In this document: positions 25,125 through 33,515 of the stretch, one piece after another
Layout: every line of letters begins with the position of its first letter
Numbering within the stretch: position 1 is the stretch's first letter
Translations under genes and position numbers: made by a program
Notes under the pieces: generated by a model
The model's input: only the letters and a program-made list of their open reading frames with translations
Told to the model about the DNA's origin: nothing
Database searches by the model: none
Assembly (NCBI GenBank): GCA_041393535.1
Contig: JAWKJY010000001.1
Coordinates: forward strand, 558,001-622,000
Reading direction: 5' to 3'
DNA from: JAWKJY01 sp041393535
Lineage (GTDB): Bacteria > Actinomycetota > Thermoleophilia > Gaiellales > Gaiellaceae
Length of the DNA: 64,000 bases

Positions 25125-26816
25125 GTGGAAACCGTGCATGACGTACTCGTCGTCGGCGCCGGGTGCGCCGGCATGCGCGCGGCGATCGAGGCGTACGACC
25201 AGGGCGTCGACGTCGCCGTCGTGTCGAAGATCCATCCGACCCGCAGCCACTCCGGCGCGGCGGAGGGCGGCATCAACGCCGCGCTCGGCAACACCGCCGA
25301 GGACAGCTCCGACAAGCACGCGTTCGACACCGTCAAGGGGTCGGACTACCTGGGCGACCAGGACGCGATCGAGATCTTCGCGACCGAGGCCCCGGGCGAC
25401 ATCTACCAGCTCGAGCACTGGGGCGCCGTCTTCACCCGCAACGACGAGGGCAAGCTCGCGCAGCGGCCCTTCGGCGCGGCGGGCTCGCCCCGCACCGTCT
25501 TCGCCGCCGACATCACCGGCCACGTGCTCCTGCACGTCCTCTACGAGCAGGTGATGAAGCGGAAGCTCAACGTCTACGAGGAGCACTTCGCGTGGCGGCT
25601 CGTCGTCGAGGACGAGAAGATCCGCGGCGTCGTCTGCTGGGACATCGTCAACGGCGGCCTGAAGCTGATCCAGGCGAAGACGATCGTGCTCGCGACCGGC
25701 GGCCAGGGCCGCATGTTCCGCGCGACGACGAACGCGTACGCCTCGACCGGCGACGGCGTGGCCATGGCGCTCCGCGCGGGCCTGCCGCTCAAGGACGTCG
25801 AGTTCATGCAGTTCCACCCGACGACGATGTACCCCACCGGCATCCTCATCACCGAGGGCTGCCGCGGCGAGGGCGGCTACCTGATCAACAAGGACGGCGA
25901 GCGCTTCATGAAGAAGTACGCGCCGAACGCCCTCGAGCTCGCCTCGCGCGACGTCGTCTCCCGCGCGGAGACCACGGAGATCGAGGCCGGGCGCGGCGTG
26001 AACGGGTCGGTCTTCCTCGACCTGCGCCACCTCGGCGCCGAGAAGATCACCACCCGCCTGCCGGGCTCGCGCGAGCTCGCGATCACGTACGCCGGCGTCG
26101 ATCCGATCTTCGACCCGATCCCGGTTCGCCCGGGCGCCCACTACCACATGGGGGGCATTGCGTGTGACAACTGGGGCGCGACCGAGGTCGACGGCCTCTA
26201 CGCCGCGGGCGAGTGCGCCTGCGTCTCGGTGCACGGCGCGAACCGCCTGGGCGGCAACTCGCTGATGGAGACGATCACCTTCGGCCGCCGCGCGGGGAAG
26301 GCCGCCGCGGAGCGGGCGAAGTCGATCTCGAAGGGCGCTGCGGGCCCGCTCGTCCAGGGCGCGCTCGCCGACGCGGAGCGGGACCTGAAGACGCTGCTCG
26401 ACCGGAGCGACGGCGAGCGGCCGTGGCAGATCCGGAACGAGCTCGGCGAGTCCATGCTCGAGAACTTCGGCGTCTTCCGCCGCGAGGAGAAGATGCAGGC
26501 CCAGCTCGGCATCATCGACACGCTCCGCGAGCGATACCAGCGGGTCGTGGTCGACGACAAGGGCGACATCTTCAACAACGACCTCACCCAGGCGATCGAG
26601 CTGGGGTACCTGCTGGACATCGCGGCCTGCATGCTCCAGGCGGGCATCGCCCGCAAGGAGAGCCGTGGCGCCCACTCGCGCCCGTACGACTACCCCGACC
26701 GCGACGACGAGAACTTCATGAAGCACTCGATCTCCCACTGGAAGGACGGCGGCCCCGTGCTGTCCTACGCGGACGTCCGCATGACCAAGTGGGAGCCGAT
26801 GGAGCGCAAGTACTGA
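25125..26816 (+). CDS. sdhA: Succinate dehydrogenase flavoprotein subunit
   Basis: The 563-residue protein shows the dinucleotide motif VVGAGCAGMRAA, the covalent-FAD histidine segment HPTRSHSGAAEGGIN, the capping domain, PTGILITEGCRGEGGYLIN, and HYHMGGI with substrate-binding residues. SANRLGGNS-type family residues appear as HGANRLGGNSLMET, and the C-terminal helical domain ends with RPYDYPDRDDENFMKH. It oxidises succinate to fumarate, passing electrons to SdhB. GTG start; another in-frame GTG three codons on cannot be excluded. Its stop overlaps the start of a lipoprotein gene (TGATG), so the next gene is part of the same operon. Confidence 0.95.
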   Translation: METVHDVLVVGAGCAGMRAAIEAYDQGVDVAVVSKIHPTRSHSGAAEGGINAALGNTAEDSSDKHAFDTVKGSDYLGDQDAIEIFATEAPGDIYQLEHWGAVFTRNDEGKLAQRPFGAAGSPRTVFAADITGHVLLHVLYEQVMKRKLNVYEEHFAWRLVVEDEKIRGVVCWDIVNGGLKLIQAKTIVLATGGQGRMFRATTNAYASTGDGVAMALRAGLPLKDVEFMQFHPTTMYPTGILITEGCRGEGGYLINKDGERFMKKYAPNALELASRDVVSRAETTEIEAGRGVNGSVFLDLRHLGAEKITTRLPGSRELAITYAGVDPIFDPIPVRPGAHYHMGGIACDNWGATEVDGLYAAGECACVSVHGANRLGGNSLMETITFGRRAGKAAAERAKSISKGAAGPLVQGALADAERDLKTLLDRSDGERPWQIRNELGESMLENFGVFRREEKMQAQLGIIDTLRERYQRVVVDDKGDIFNNDLTQAIELGYLLDIAACMLQAGIARKESRGAHSRPYDYPDRDDENFMKHSISHWKDGGPVLSYADVRMTKWEPMERKY

Positions 26817-27898
26817 TGAGCCGGAAGCGGCTGCTCGCCCTCGCCGCGACGCTGGCGAGCGTCGCCGTGGGCGCGGCAGCCTGTGGCGGAGCCGACGACG
26901 AGGCGGCGCCCGAGCCGGCGCCCGCCCCGGCGGCGGCTCCCGCCGAGCCGACGCCGGCCGAGCCCGCTCCCGCGGAGCCTGCTCCCGCGGAGCCCGCGCC
27001 GGCAGAGCCGGCGCCCGCCGAGCCCGCGCCCGCCGAGATCGGCGGGGCGATCCAGACGCAGCTGATCGCGGCGGTCGACAAGGCCGCGGAGGCCGGCTCC
27101 GCGAGGATCGCGCTGACGTCGACGATCGGGACGCCGCAGGGCGACCTGACGCTCACCGGCGAGGGGGCCGTCGACTACGCGAGCCAGACCGGGGTGCTGA
27201 CGATGGACCTGTCCGGGGCCGGCGGCCTCGGCCTGCCGATCGGCACCGGCGAGGACGCGTCGATCGACATCGTCTACGACCCGACCGCGGTGTACATGAG
27301 GATCCCCGCGCTCGGGCAGGCGCTCGGCAGCGACAGGCCATGGCTGAAGATGGACCTCGCCTCGCTCGCCGCCGCGCAGGGCCTCGGCGGCGGGCAGCTG
27401 TCCCAGTTCGGGAGCAGCGACCCGACGAAGGCGCTCGAGTTCCTCCGCGGCGCCTCCGACGACTTCGCCGAGGTCGGGCAGGAGGATGTCCGCGGCGTCG
27501 CGGCGACGCACTACCGCGGCACCGTCTCGCTCGATCGCATCCCCGACACCGTCCCCGCCGAGCAGCGGGCCGCGCTCGAGCAGCAGCTGGCCGTGCTGAA
27601 GCAGTCCGGCGTCTCGTCGATTCCCATGGACGTGTGGATCGACGGAGAGGGGCGTGTCGTCAAGCTGACCCAGCAGCTCACGCTGACGCCTGCCGGCACG
27701 ACCGAGCCGCAGGAGGCTTCGACGACCGTCGAGCTGTACGACTACGGCACGGACGTCAGCGTCGAGGTGCCGCCCGCCGACCAGGTGACCGACCTCACGG
27801 AGCTCCTCGCGGGGCTGGGCCAGGGGCTTCCCGCCCCGACCGCCACCGGGAGCGACGGTGCCATCCCCGTGAATCCCTATCCGTCGCCCGGCGCGTGA
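26816..27898 (+). CDS. Putative lipoprotein with AEPAP linker, inserted between sdhA and sdhB
   Basis: The 360-residue protein begins with a basic, hydrophobic export signal (MSRKRLLALAATLASVAVGA) ending at AAACGG, a weak lipobox. A low-complexity linker with repeated AEPAP/PTPAEP units (about residues 25-72) follows, then a beta-rich domain with a cycle of strands (GDLTLTGEGAVDYASQTGVL, MDVWIDGEGRVVKLTQQLTL). The latter resembles the LppX/LprAFG or LolA-like lipoprotein fold used to carry lipids. The family call is by fold-like pattern only. The ATG overlaps the sdhA stop and sdhB follows after 30 bases with its own ribosome site. A role linked to succinate dehydrogenase or quinone/lipid handling is inference from the operon alone. 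Confidence 0.75.
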   Translation: MSRKRLLALAATLASVAVGAAACGGADDEAAPEPAPAPAAAPAEPTPAEPAPAEPAPAEPAPAEPAPAEPAPAEIGGAIQTQLIAAVDKAAEAGSARIALTSTIGTPQGDLTLTGEGAVDYASQTGVLTMDLSGAGGLGLPIGTGEDASIDIVYDPTAVYMRIPALGQALGSDRPWLKMDLASLAAAQGLGGGQLSQFGSSDPTKALEFLRGASDDFAEVGQEDVRGVAATHYRGTVSLDRIPDTVPAEQRAALEQQLAVLKQSGVSSIPMDVWIDGEGRVVKLTQQLTLTPAGTTEPQEASTTVELYDYGTDVSVEVPPADQVTDLTELLAGLGQGLPAPTATGSDGAIPVNPYPSPGA

Positions 27899-27928
27899 CG
27901 GCGACCCACGAGACGAGGTGAAGGACGC

Positions 27929-29032
27929 GTGAAAGTCGAGCTGAAGATCTGGCGGTACGACCCGAAGTCCGGCCAGCGTGTCCTCAAGGACTACGAGGTC
28001 GACGCCTCGGAGGAGGCCACCCTCCTCGACTGCCTCGACCTGGTCAAGGACAAGGTCGACGGGACGCTCTCCTACCGGAAGAGCTGCCGCATGATGATCT
28101 GCGGCTCCTGCGGCATGCGCGTCGACGGCGCCGCCGTGCTCGCCTGCAAGACGCGCATCCACGACGTGGTCAAGGACGGGCACGTGCCAGTCATCTCGCC
28201 GATGGGCAACCTGCCGGTGATCAAGGACCTCGTCGTCGACATGTCGCCGTTCTGGACGAAGATCACGTCGATGGAGCCGTGGCTCCAGCCCGGCTACGAC
28301 GAGCCCGAGCCGGGCTCCAAGGAGAACATCGTCGCGGCCGAGGCGATGGAGACGGTCTTCAAGGAGTCGCTCTGCATCATGTGCGGCTGCTGCGTCTCCG
28401 ACTGCAACTCGATGGAGTCCGATCCCGAGTTCCTCGGGCCGGCGGCGCTCGCGAAGGGCATGCGCTTCGTCGGCGACCCGCGCGACCGGCGCACCGTCGA
28501 GCGGCTCGAGGCCTACAGCGGCCAGCACGGGATCTGGGACTGCACCCGCTGCTACTTCTGCCAGGAGCGCTGCCCCAAGGGCGTCGACCCGCGCGACGCG
28601 ATCGCGAAGCTCGGCGCCGAGGCGATGAAGCACGGCATCGACCGGGACATGGGCGCCCGCCACGCGAAGTGGTTCGTCCAGTCCGCGAAGACGACGGGCT
28701 GGCTGCGCGAGACCGAGCTCGTCCCGAAGACGCAGGGGATCGCGAAGTCGCTGAAGGAAGTGAAGTTCGCGATGACGCTCGCGAAGCACGGCAAGGTGCC
28801 GCCGCCGTTCCCGCCCCACGTGGCGAAGGACCAGCACGAGGCGCGCAAGCTGTACGACATCGTCAAGAAGCAGGGCCGGGCGGGCGCCCAGGGCATCGTC
28901 CAGGGCGAGAAGGCGCTGCGGAAGGTCGAGAAGCACCACGACAACGAGGCGGCCGCTCGCGGGCCGTACGGGCCCGGCTCGTTCCCGAAGCCGTACCTGC
29001 CCGAGGAGCAGACGGAGGGGAGCGCAGCGTGA
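27929..29032 (+). CDS. sdhB: Succinate dehydrogenase iron-sulfur subunit, extended C-terminus
   Basis: The protein has a plant-type [2Fe-2S] site (CRMMICGSCGMRV followed by LACKT) and a C-terminal dicluster domain with CIMCGCCVSDC and CTRCYFCQERCPKG. At 367 residues it is about 120 longer than classical SdhB; the extra C-terminal part is lysine/histidine-rich (GRAGAQGIVQGEKALRKVEK). A GTG start follows GAGGTGAAGGA. The next gene starts inside its stop codon (GTGA overlap). The combination of a long SdhB with a CCG-domain partner is the type E succinate:quinone reductase arrangement. Confidence 0.94.
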   Translation: MKVELKIWRYDPKSGQRVLKDYEVDASEEATLLDCLDLVKDKVDGTLSYRKSCRMMICGSCGMRVDGAAVLACKTRIHDVVKDGHVPVISPMGNLPVIKDLVVDMSPFWTKITSMEPWLQPGYDEPEPGSKENIVAAEAMETVFKESLCIMCGCCVSDCNSMESDPEFLGPAALAKGMRFVGDPRDRRTVERLEAYSGQHGIWDCTRCYFCQERCPKGVDPRDAIAKLGAEAMKHGIDRDMGARHAKWFVQSAKTTGWLRETELVPKTQGIAKSLKEVKFAMTLAKHGKVPPPFPPHVAKDQHEARKLYDIVKKQGRAGAQGIVQGEKALRKVEKHHDNEAAARGPYGPGSFPKPYLPEEQTEGSAA

Positions 29033-29913
29033 AGCGGGTCGCGTACTACAAGGGATGCCTTGCGTCGCTGTCGGCGAAGGAGCTCGACATCGCGACCCAG
29101 GCGCTCGCGCCGAAGGTGGGCCTCGACCTGGTCGAGCTCGAGTCCGTCACGTGCTGCGGCGCCGGCGACATCCACGAGGCGGAGCCGGACTACTACCTCC
29201 ACCTGAACGCGCGCATCCTCGCGTACGCGGAGGCCGAGGGCGTCGACACGCTGATGACGGTCTGCAACGTCTGCACGCTGAACCTGCGCCAGGCGAACTT
29301 CGAGCTCCAGAACGACGAGGCGCTGCGCGAGCGGATCAGCGCGAACCTCGTCTCCGTCGGCGCCCCGCCGTACAACGGCACCGTCGAGGTGCAGCACTTC
29401 CTCTGGCTGCTCTCGTCCGGCGACGGCTACGACGCCCTGCAGACGGTCGCGCACCGCGGGCTCAAGGGCCTGAAGATCGCGCCCTTCTACGGCTGCCAGA
29501 TCCTCCGCCCGTCGAAGCTCCTCGGCGTCGACGACCCGGATCGCCCGCACACGCTGGAGAAGATCATCACCGCGTGCGGGGGCACGGCCATCGACTACCC
29601 GGCGAAGAACAAGTGCTGCGGCTTCCCGATCATCCAGGCGCGCGAGGACGTCGCCCTCGGCGAGCTGATCCAGCCGATCGAGCAGGCGATCGAGGCCGGC
29701 GCCGACGCGATCGTCACGCCGTGCCCGCTCTGCCACCTCTCGCTCGACGCGTGGCAGCAGAAGCTCGAGAAGAAGACCGGCAAGCGGTACCAGATGCCGA
29801 TCCTGCACCTGGCGCAGCTCGTCGGCGTCGCCGCGGGCTTCGAGGCCTCCGAGCTGAAGTTCAAGCGGCACGTCGTGTCCGTCAAGCCGGTGATCGAGAA
29901 GCTCGAGGTCTAG
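29029..29913 (+). CDS. sdhE: CCG-domain (HdrB-like) subunit of type E succinate dehydrogenase
   Basis: The 294-residue soluble protein has two cysteine-rich CCG domains: YKGCLAS, SVTCCGAGDIHE and CNVCTLN in the first, FYGCQILRP, KNKCCGFPII and CPLCHLS in the second. These bind unusual iron-sulfur clusters in heterodisulfide reductase subunit B and in the SdhE/SdhF-type subunits that replace the heme b membrane anchor in type E complexes. No membrane helix is present; such subunits attach to the membrane by amphipathic helices. The GTG overlaps the sdhB stop by three bases (GTGA), so the subunits are co-translated. Called sdhE in the sense of archaeal type E complexes, not the flavinylation factor of the same name. 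Confidence 0.85.
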   Translation: MKRVAYYKGCLASLSAKELDIATQALAPKVGLDLVELESVTCCGAGDIHEAEPDYYLHLNARILAYAEAEGVDTLMTVCNVCTLNLRQANFELQNDEALRERISANLVSVGAPPYNGTVEVQHFLWLLSSGDGYDALQTVAHRGLKGLKIAPFYGCQILRPSKLLGVDDPDRPHTLEKIITACGGTAIDYPAKNKCCGFPIIQAREDVALGELIQPIEQAIEAGADAIVTPCPLCHLSLDAWQQKLEKKTGKRYQMPILHLAQLVGVAAGFEASELKFKRHVVSVKPVIEKLEV

Positions 29914-29914
29914 G

Positions 29915-30103
29915 GTGCTCCGCAAGCTCGCGCTCCTCGGCATCGGCATCGCCGCGGGCGCCGCGATCGCGGGCGCCCTGCGCTCGCGCGCGACCCGACG
30001 CGACGACGAGGTCGGCGCGAACGGGCACGCGGGCGGCGACAGCCTCGAGCAACGCATCGCGGCCGTCCGCGACCGGCTCGCGGTCAACGGCAGCCAGAAC
30101 TAG
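29915..30103 (+). CDS. Small membrane protein downstream of sdh operon
   Basis: The 62-residue product starts at a GTG one base after the upstream stop codon. It has one N-terminal membrane segment (LALLGIGIAAGAAIAGAL) and a short polar tail (EQRIAAVRDRLAVNG). It is the last gene before a strong terminator and so belongs to the sdh operon. It is far too short for a classical SdhC or SdhD with heme ligands. A membrane tether for the complex is conceivable but speculative. Confidence 0.6.
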   Translation: MLRKLALLGIGIAAGAAIAGALRSRATRRDDEVGANGHAGGDSLEQRIAAVRDRLAVNGSQN

Positions 30104-30126
30104 TCGCCACGCGCGACGGGGGTCGA

Positions 30127-30154
30127 CGAGGGGGAGGCTCGCGCCTCCCCCTCG
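30127..30154. terminator. Terminator of the sdh operon
   Basis: CGAGGGGGAGGC, loop TCGC, GCCTCCCCCTCG: a perfect 12-bp stem between the sdh operon and the convergent GNAT gene. Confidence 0.85.
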
Positions 30155-30161
30155 CGCGTTC

Positions 30162-30782
30162 TCAGGGGCGTCCTGGCGCGGGGGCGGGCTGCAGCCGCTC
30201 GACGACGAGCCGCCAGGCCCGCTCGGCCAGCGTCTCCTCCTCCACGGCGACGGTGCCGCCGACGTCGAGGCGTGCGAGCTCGATCCGGCCGCGCTGGCGG
30301 ATCGGCCGGAAGCCGAAGTCCGCGAGGAAGTCGGCGGGGAAGATCGTCCGGTGGGCGAGGAATCGCTCCTCGACCCCGAGGCCCTCCGGGTAGCGGTACG
30401 AGAACGCCTCGATCGCGCGGACGTCCCGCTGCCGCGCCTCGGCGATCACGCCGAGGAACAGGCTCTGCATCACCCAGGGGGTCGTCGCGTCGACGAGGTA
30501 CGCACACGTGACCAGGACGGCGTCCGGCGACGGCGGCCCGGCCGGCAGCTCGAACGAGCGCGGGAAGTGGTCCGCGGGCCCGTACTGGAGGAAGCCGAGC
30601 GTCCGGTCGTCGTCCCCGAGGTACAGCGCGCCCCAGGCGCCCCAGTCCTCCTCGACGCGCTCGGCCCACCGCGGCTTGGGCGGCGGTCGGAACCCGCGCG
30701 TCTGCCAGAACACGCAGTCGACGCAGACGGGCGGCGCGTCGCCGATCGACGCACGGGTGACGGGGCGGAGGCGAACGGCCAC
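30162..30782 (-). CDS. GNAT-like N-acetyltransferase family protein
   Basis: The 206-residue protein resembles an actinobacterial GNAT group: an N-terminal CVDCVFWQ segment, WGALYLGDDDRTLGFLQYGPADHFPRS, PDAVLVTCAYLVD and RDVRAIEAFSYRYPEG, then FADFGFRPIR-like terminal strands. The usual acetyl-CoA pyrophosphate loop (RGxGR type) is not obvious, being replaced by TTPWVMQSLF, so catalysis is uncertain. The GTG start has TAGACT 7 nt upstream, suggesting its own leaderless promoter separate from the metallophosphoesterase gene behind it. Confidence 0.65.
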   Translation of the reverse strand: MAVRLRPVTRASIGDAPPVCVDCVFWQTRGFRPPPKPRWAERVEEDWGAWGALYLGDDDRTLGFLQYGPADHFPRSFELPAGPPSPDAVLVTCAYLVDATTPWVMQSLFLGVIAEARQRDVRAIEAFSYRYPEGLGVEERFLAHRTIFPADFLADFGFRPIRQRGRIELARLDVGGTVAVEEETLAERAWRLVVERLQPAPAPGRP

Positions 30783-30789
30783 GGCACCG

Positions 30790-30795
30790 AGTCTA
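30790..30795 (-). promoter_or_regulatory. -10 box of the GNAT-like gene
   Basis: TAGACT on the minus strand, 7 nt before the GTG start; leaderless pattern. Confidence 0.5.
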
Positions 30796-30824
30796 CGAGC
30801 GGCGGCTGCCGGCGACGGGCCGGG

Positions 30825-31661
30825 TCAGGCGTCCGCGCGTCGCAGGCGGAGCTCGACCGCCTCGGGGCGGCAGCAGAGGCGGAAGGGGACGAAGGTCGTG
30901 CCGAGGCCACGCGAGACGACGAGCGTCCGACCGCTCCCCAGCCCGAAGGTGCCCTCCGGGTAGCGCGCGCGCAGGTGGGCGAGGCGGATCGGGCCCCACG
31001 GGGTCGGCAGGTTGATCTGTCCGCCGTGGACGTGGCCGGCCAGGGTGAGGTGGAACGGCCGCGTGTCGAACCGGTCGACCACGCGGGGGAAGTGGCAGAG
31101 CAGGATCCGCAGCGCCGCGGCGGGATCCGAGAGCCCGGCCGGGTCGGCCGTGCGATCGAGGTACGAGCTCGGCGAGACTCCGGCGATCTGCAGCCGGGCG
31201 CCGCGGACGGTTCGCGTCGTCGAGGCGTCCTCGAGCAGCTCGACGCCGAGCGGACGCAGGTCGCCCACGTCGGTCGGGCCGCTGAAGGGATCGCGGGCGA
31301 TCGACACGTCGTGGTTCCCGAGCACGGCGACGACGCCGAGCCGCGCGTCCAGCCCCCGCAGCGCCGCGTGGAGCTCGTCCAGCCCGCGCTGGCGCGAGAG
31401 GAGGTCGCCGGTGACGACGACGAGGTCGGGTCGGCGCGCCCGGGCCCAGCGGGCCGCGCGGCGGACGGCGACGAAGGCGAGCGACGGCGCGCCAAGATGG
31501 AAGTCGGAGAGGTGGACGATCCGGAGCCCGTCGAGCTGCTCCGGCAGCCCGGGGACCCGCAGCTCGGCGGTCCGCAGCCGCACCCAGGTCGACTCGAACA
31601 GGCCCCACGCGGCCAGGGCGAGCGCGCCCCCGGCGAGGCCGAGGACGATCGCGAGGATCAT
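30825..31661 (-). CDS. Membrane-anchored metallophosphoesterase (YkuE/YaeI-like)
   Basis: The 278-residue protein has one N-terminal membrane segment (MILAIVLGLAGGALALAAWGL) and a calcineurin-like phosphoesterase domain. Its dinuclear metal motifs appear in order: HLSDFHLGAPS, VVTGDLLS, VLGNHDVS, LLCHFPRVVD and LAGHVHGGQINLP. This layout fits YaeI/YkuE-type enzymes that act at the membrane face on lipid or cell-wall phosphates. The ATG was chosen because it begins the hydrophobic segment. It follows the aspartokinase gene by 28 bases on the same strand and may share its transcript. Confidence 0.88.
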   Translation of the reverse strand: MILAIVLGLAGGALALAAWGLFESTWVRLRTAELRVPGLPEQLDGLRIVHLSDFHLGAPSLAFVAVRRAARWARARRPDLVVVTGDLLSRQRGLDELHAALRGLDARLGVVAVLGNHDVSIARDPFSGPTDVGDLRPLGVELLEDASTTRTVRGARLQIAGVSPSSYLDRTADPAGLSDPAAALRILLCHFPRVVDRFDTRPFHLTLAGHVHGGQINLPTPWGPIRLAHLRARYPEGTFGLGSGRTLVVSRGLGTTFVPFRLCCRPEAVELRLRRADA

Positions 31662-31689
31662 CGGGCGCGCCGCCCGGCGTCCGGCCGCC

Positions 31690-32889
31690 TCATGCGGGCG
31701 CGGCCAGCCCGAGCGCCTCGTGGAGCGCCCGGGCGCAGGCGGGCACGTGGTCGGCGGCGAGGTAGAGCGCGAGCCGCCGCCCCTGGCCGTGCACGAGCGT
31801 CGGGGCGAGCCCGATGGCCGCGAGCGCGCCGAGGGAGCGCTCGACCGTCGCCGTCGTCGTCGCCTCCCGGCCGACCAGGCTGACGACGCCGAGGCCCGTG
31901 ACCTCCTCGGCGCCGGCCAGCGCCCGGGCTGCGCGGTCGCGCTCCTCGGGGGAGACCGCCACGACGACGTCCTCGCCCCGCTGCACGACCGCGTCGCAGC
32001 CCACGTTGCCGGCGGCGAGCAGGGCGCACACCGTCTCGGCGTTGGCGCGGAGGCGGTAGAGCGGCTCGTCGGCGGCGTGCGCGAGCCCGGCGAGCGGGGC
32101 CTCGTCGCGGCCCCCGTCGATCCGGGTTCCGTCCGCGTCACCGAAGCTCGAGCGGACGTGCAGCGCGACGCCGTGCAGCCGCGCGAAGTCGACGGCGCGC
32201 AGCGCGAGGACCCTCGCGCCGGCCCCCGCGAGCTCGAGCATGTCCTCGTAGCCGATCCGACCGAGCTTGCGCGCGTCGGGAACGAGCCGCGGGTCCGCGG
32301 TGTAGACGCCGTCCACGTCGGTCAGGATCTCGCAGGCGTCCGCGCGGAGCGCTGCCGCGACCGCGACCGCGGTCGTGTCCGAGCCGCCCCGTCCGAGCGT
32401 CGTGATCTCCCGGTCGGGGGAGACGCCCTGGAAGCCGGCGACGAGCACGATCCGGTCGCGATCGAGGGCGGCGACGACCCGTCCGGGCGTGATCTCGCGG
32501 ATGCGGGCCTTCGTGTGCGCGCCGTCGGTGAGGATGCCCGCCTGCGAGCCGGCGAGCGAGATCGCCTCGACGCCGAGGTCGCGCACCGCCATCGCGACGA
32601 GCGCGCACGAGATGCGCTCCCCGGCCGAGAGGAGGACGTCGAGCTCGCGCGTCGGCGGCTGGTCGCTGACCGCCCGGGCGAGCGCGAGCAGCTCGTCGGT
32701 CGTCCCGCCCATCGCGGAGACGACGTCGACGACGCGCCGGCCGAGAAGCCGGCAGTGCCGCGACGAGTCGCGCCGCCACGTTGGCGAATCCGATCGCCGA
32801 CGGACGCCGCCGAACTTGAGGACGACGGTGCACGGGCGCGGCGGGGAGCCGTCGCTGCGGATGGCGTCGTCGAGGACGGCCTGTGCCAC
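31690..32889 (-). CDS. lysC: Aspartate kinase with scrambled N-terminal segment
   Basis: Most of the 399 residues are a normal aspartokinase: VVDVVSAMGGTTDELLALA, LSAGERISCALVAMA, FQGVSPDREITTLGRGGSD, ILTDVDGVYTADPRLVP, then two ACT-type regulatory domains. It would phosphorylate aspartate for lysine, threonine and methionine synthesis. The N-terminus is odd. After VVLKFGG the frame gives VRRRSDSP, while neighbouring frames encode the expected SVGDRIRQ and VAARLVAALPAS before the frame returns at GRRVVD. Three small compensating indels therefore break the KFGGTS nucleotide motif, through either sequence error or decay. The GTG was taken because TACCAT lies 7 nt upstream. The position after recR is conserved in actinobacteria. 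Confidence 0.82.
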   Translation of the reverse strand: MAQAVLDDAIRSDGSPPRPCTVVLKFGGVRRRSDSPTWRRDSSRHCRLLGRRVVDVVSAMGGTTDELLALARAVSDQPPTRELDVLLSAGERISCALVAMAVRDLGVEAISLAGSQAGILTDGAHTKARIREITPGRVVAALDRDRIVLVAGFQGVSPDREITTLGRGGSDTTAVAVAAALRADACEILTDVDGVYTADPRLVPDARKLGRIGYEDMLELAGAGARVLALRAVDFARLHGVALHVRSSFGDADGTRIDGGRDEAPLAGLAHAADEPLYRLRANAETVCALLAAGNVGCDAVVQRGEDVVVAVSPEERDRAARALAGAEEVTGLGVVSLVGREATTTATVERSLGALAAIGLAPTLVHGQGRRLALYLAADHVPACARALHEALGLAAPA

Positions 32890-32896
32890 GCGCCGG

Positions 32897-32902
32897 ATGG
32901 TA
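32897..32902 (-). promoter_or_regulatory. -10 box of the aspartokinase gene
   Basis: TACCAT on the minus strand, 7 nt before the GTG start; leaderless pattern. Confidence 0.45.
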
Positions 32903-32924
32903 GCGCCGGGCCCGACGGAGCCCG

Positions 32925-33515
32925 CTACATCTCCCGGCGGCCCGAGAGGGCGCGCCCGAGCGTCACCTCGTCCGCGTACTCGAGGTCGCTGCCGACGGGC
33001 AGGCCGCTGGCGAGGCGCGTGACGCGCACGCGCCCGCGCAGGAGCTCGGCGAGGTACGAGGCCGTCGCCTCGCCGGTCATCGTCGGGTTGGTCGCGACGA
33101 CCACCTCCTCGACCCGGCCCTCGTCGATCCGGCGCACGAGCCCGTCGATCCGGAGGTCCTCCGGGTCGACGCCGTCGAGCGGTGAGAGCGCGCCGCCGAG
33201 CACGTGGTAGAGGCCCCGGAACTCGGCCGTCCGCTCGAGCGAGACGAGGTCGGTCGGCTGCTCGACGACGCAGATCACGGAGGCGTCGCGCCGCGGATCG
33301 CGACAGACGGCGCAGGTGTCCTCCTCGGTCAGGTTGCCGCAGATCGCGCAGAAGCCGATCCGCTCCTTCGCCTCGCGGATCGCCTCGGCGAGGGCGAGCG
33401 CCTCGCCCTCGGAGACGCGGAGCAGGTGGAACGCGAGCCGGTGCGCCGTGCGGTTGCCGACGCCGGGGAGGTGCGTGAGCTGGGCCACGAGGTTGTCGAC
33501 GACCGGGCCGAACAC
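32925..33515 (-). CDS. recR: Recombination mediator protein RecR
   Basis: The 196-residue protein has the family order: helix-hairpin-helix (LTHLPGVGNRTAHRLAFHLL), a four-cysteine zinc finger (CAICGNLTEEDTCAVC), a Toprim domain (VICVVEQPTDLVSLER, VVVATNPTMTGEATA) and the Walker-like C-terminus (RLASGLPVGSDLEYADEVTLG). It helps load RecA at gaps with RecO/RecF. GTG start. It lies in the conserved order dnaX, ybaB, recR, aspartokinase, though here a 562-bp spacer separates ybaB from recR. Confidence 0.95.
   Translation of the reverse strand: MFGPVVDNLVAQLTHLPGVGNRTAHRLAFHLLRVSEGEALALAEAIREAKERIGFCAICGNLTEEDTCAVCRDPRRDASVICVVEQPTDLVSLERTAEFRGLYHVLGGALSPLDGVDPEDLRIDGLVRRIDEGRVEEVVVATNPTMTGEATASYLAELLRGRVRVTRLASGLPVGSDLEYADEVTLGRALSGRREM

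Noticed and set aside
26960..27035. Tandem repeat or mobile element in the lipoprotein gene
   Set aside because: It is a coding AEPAP linker with varied codons, not an inserted DNA repeat.
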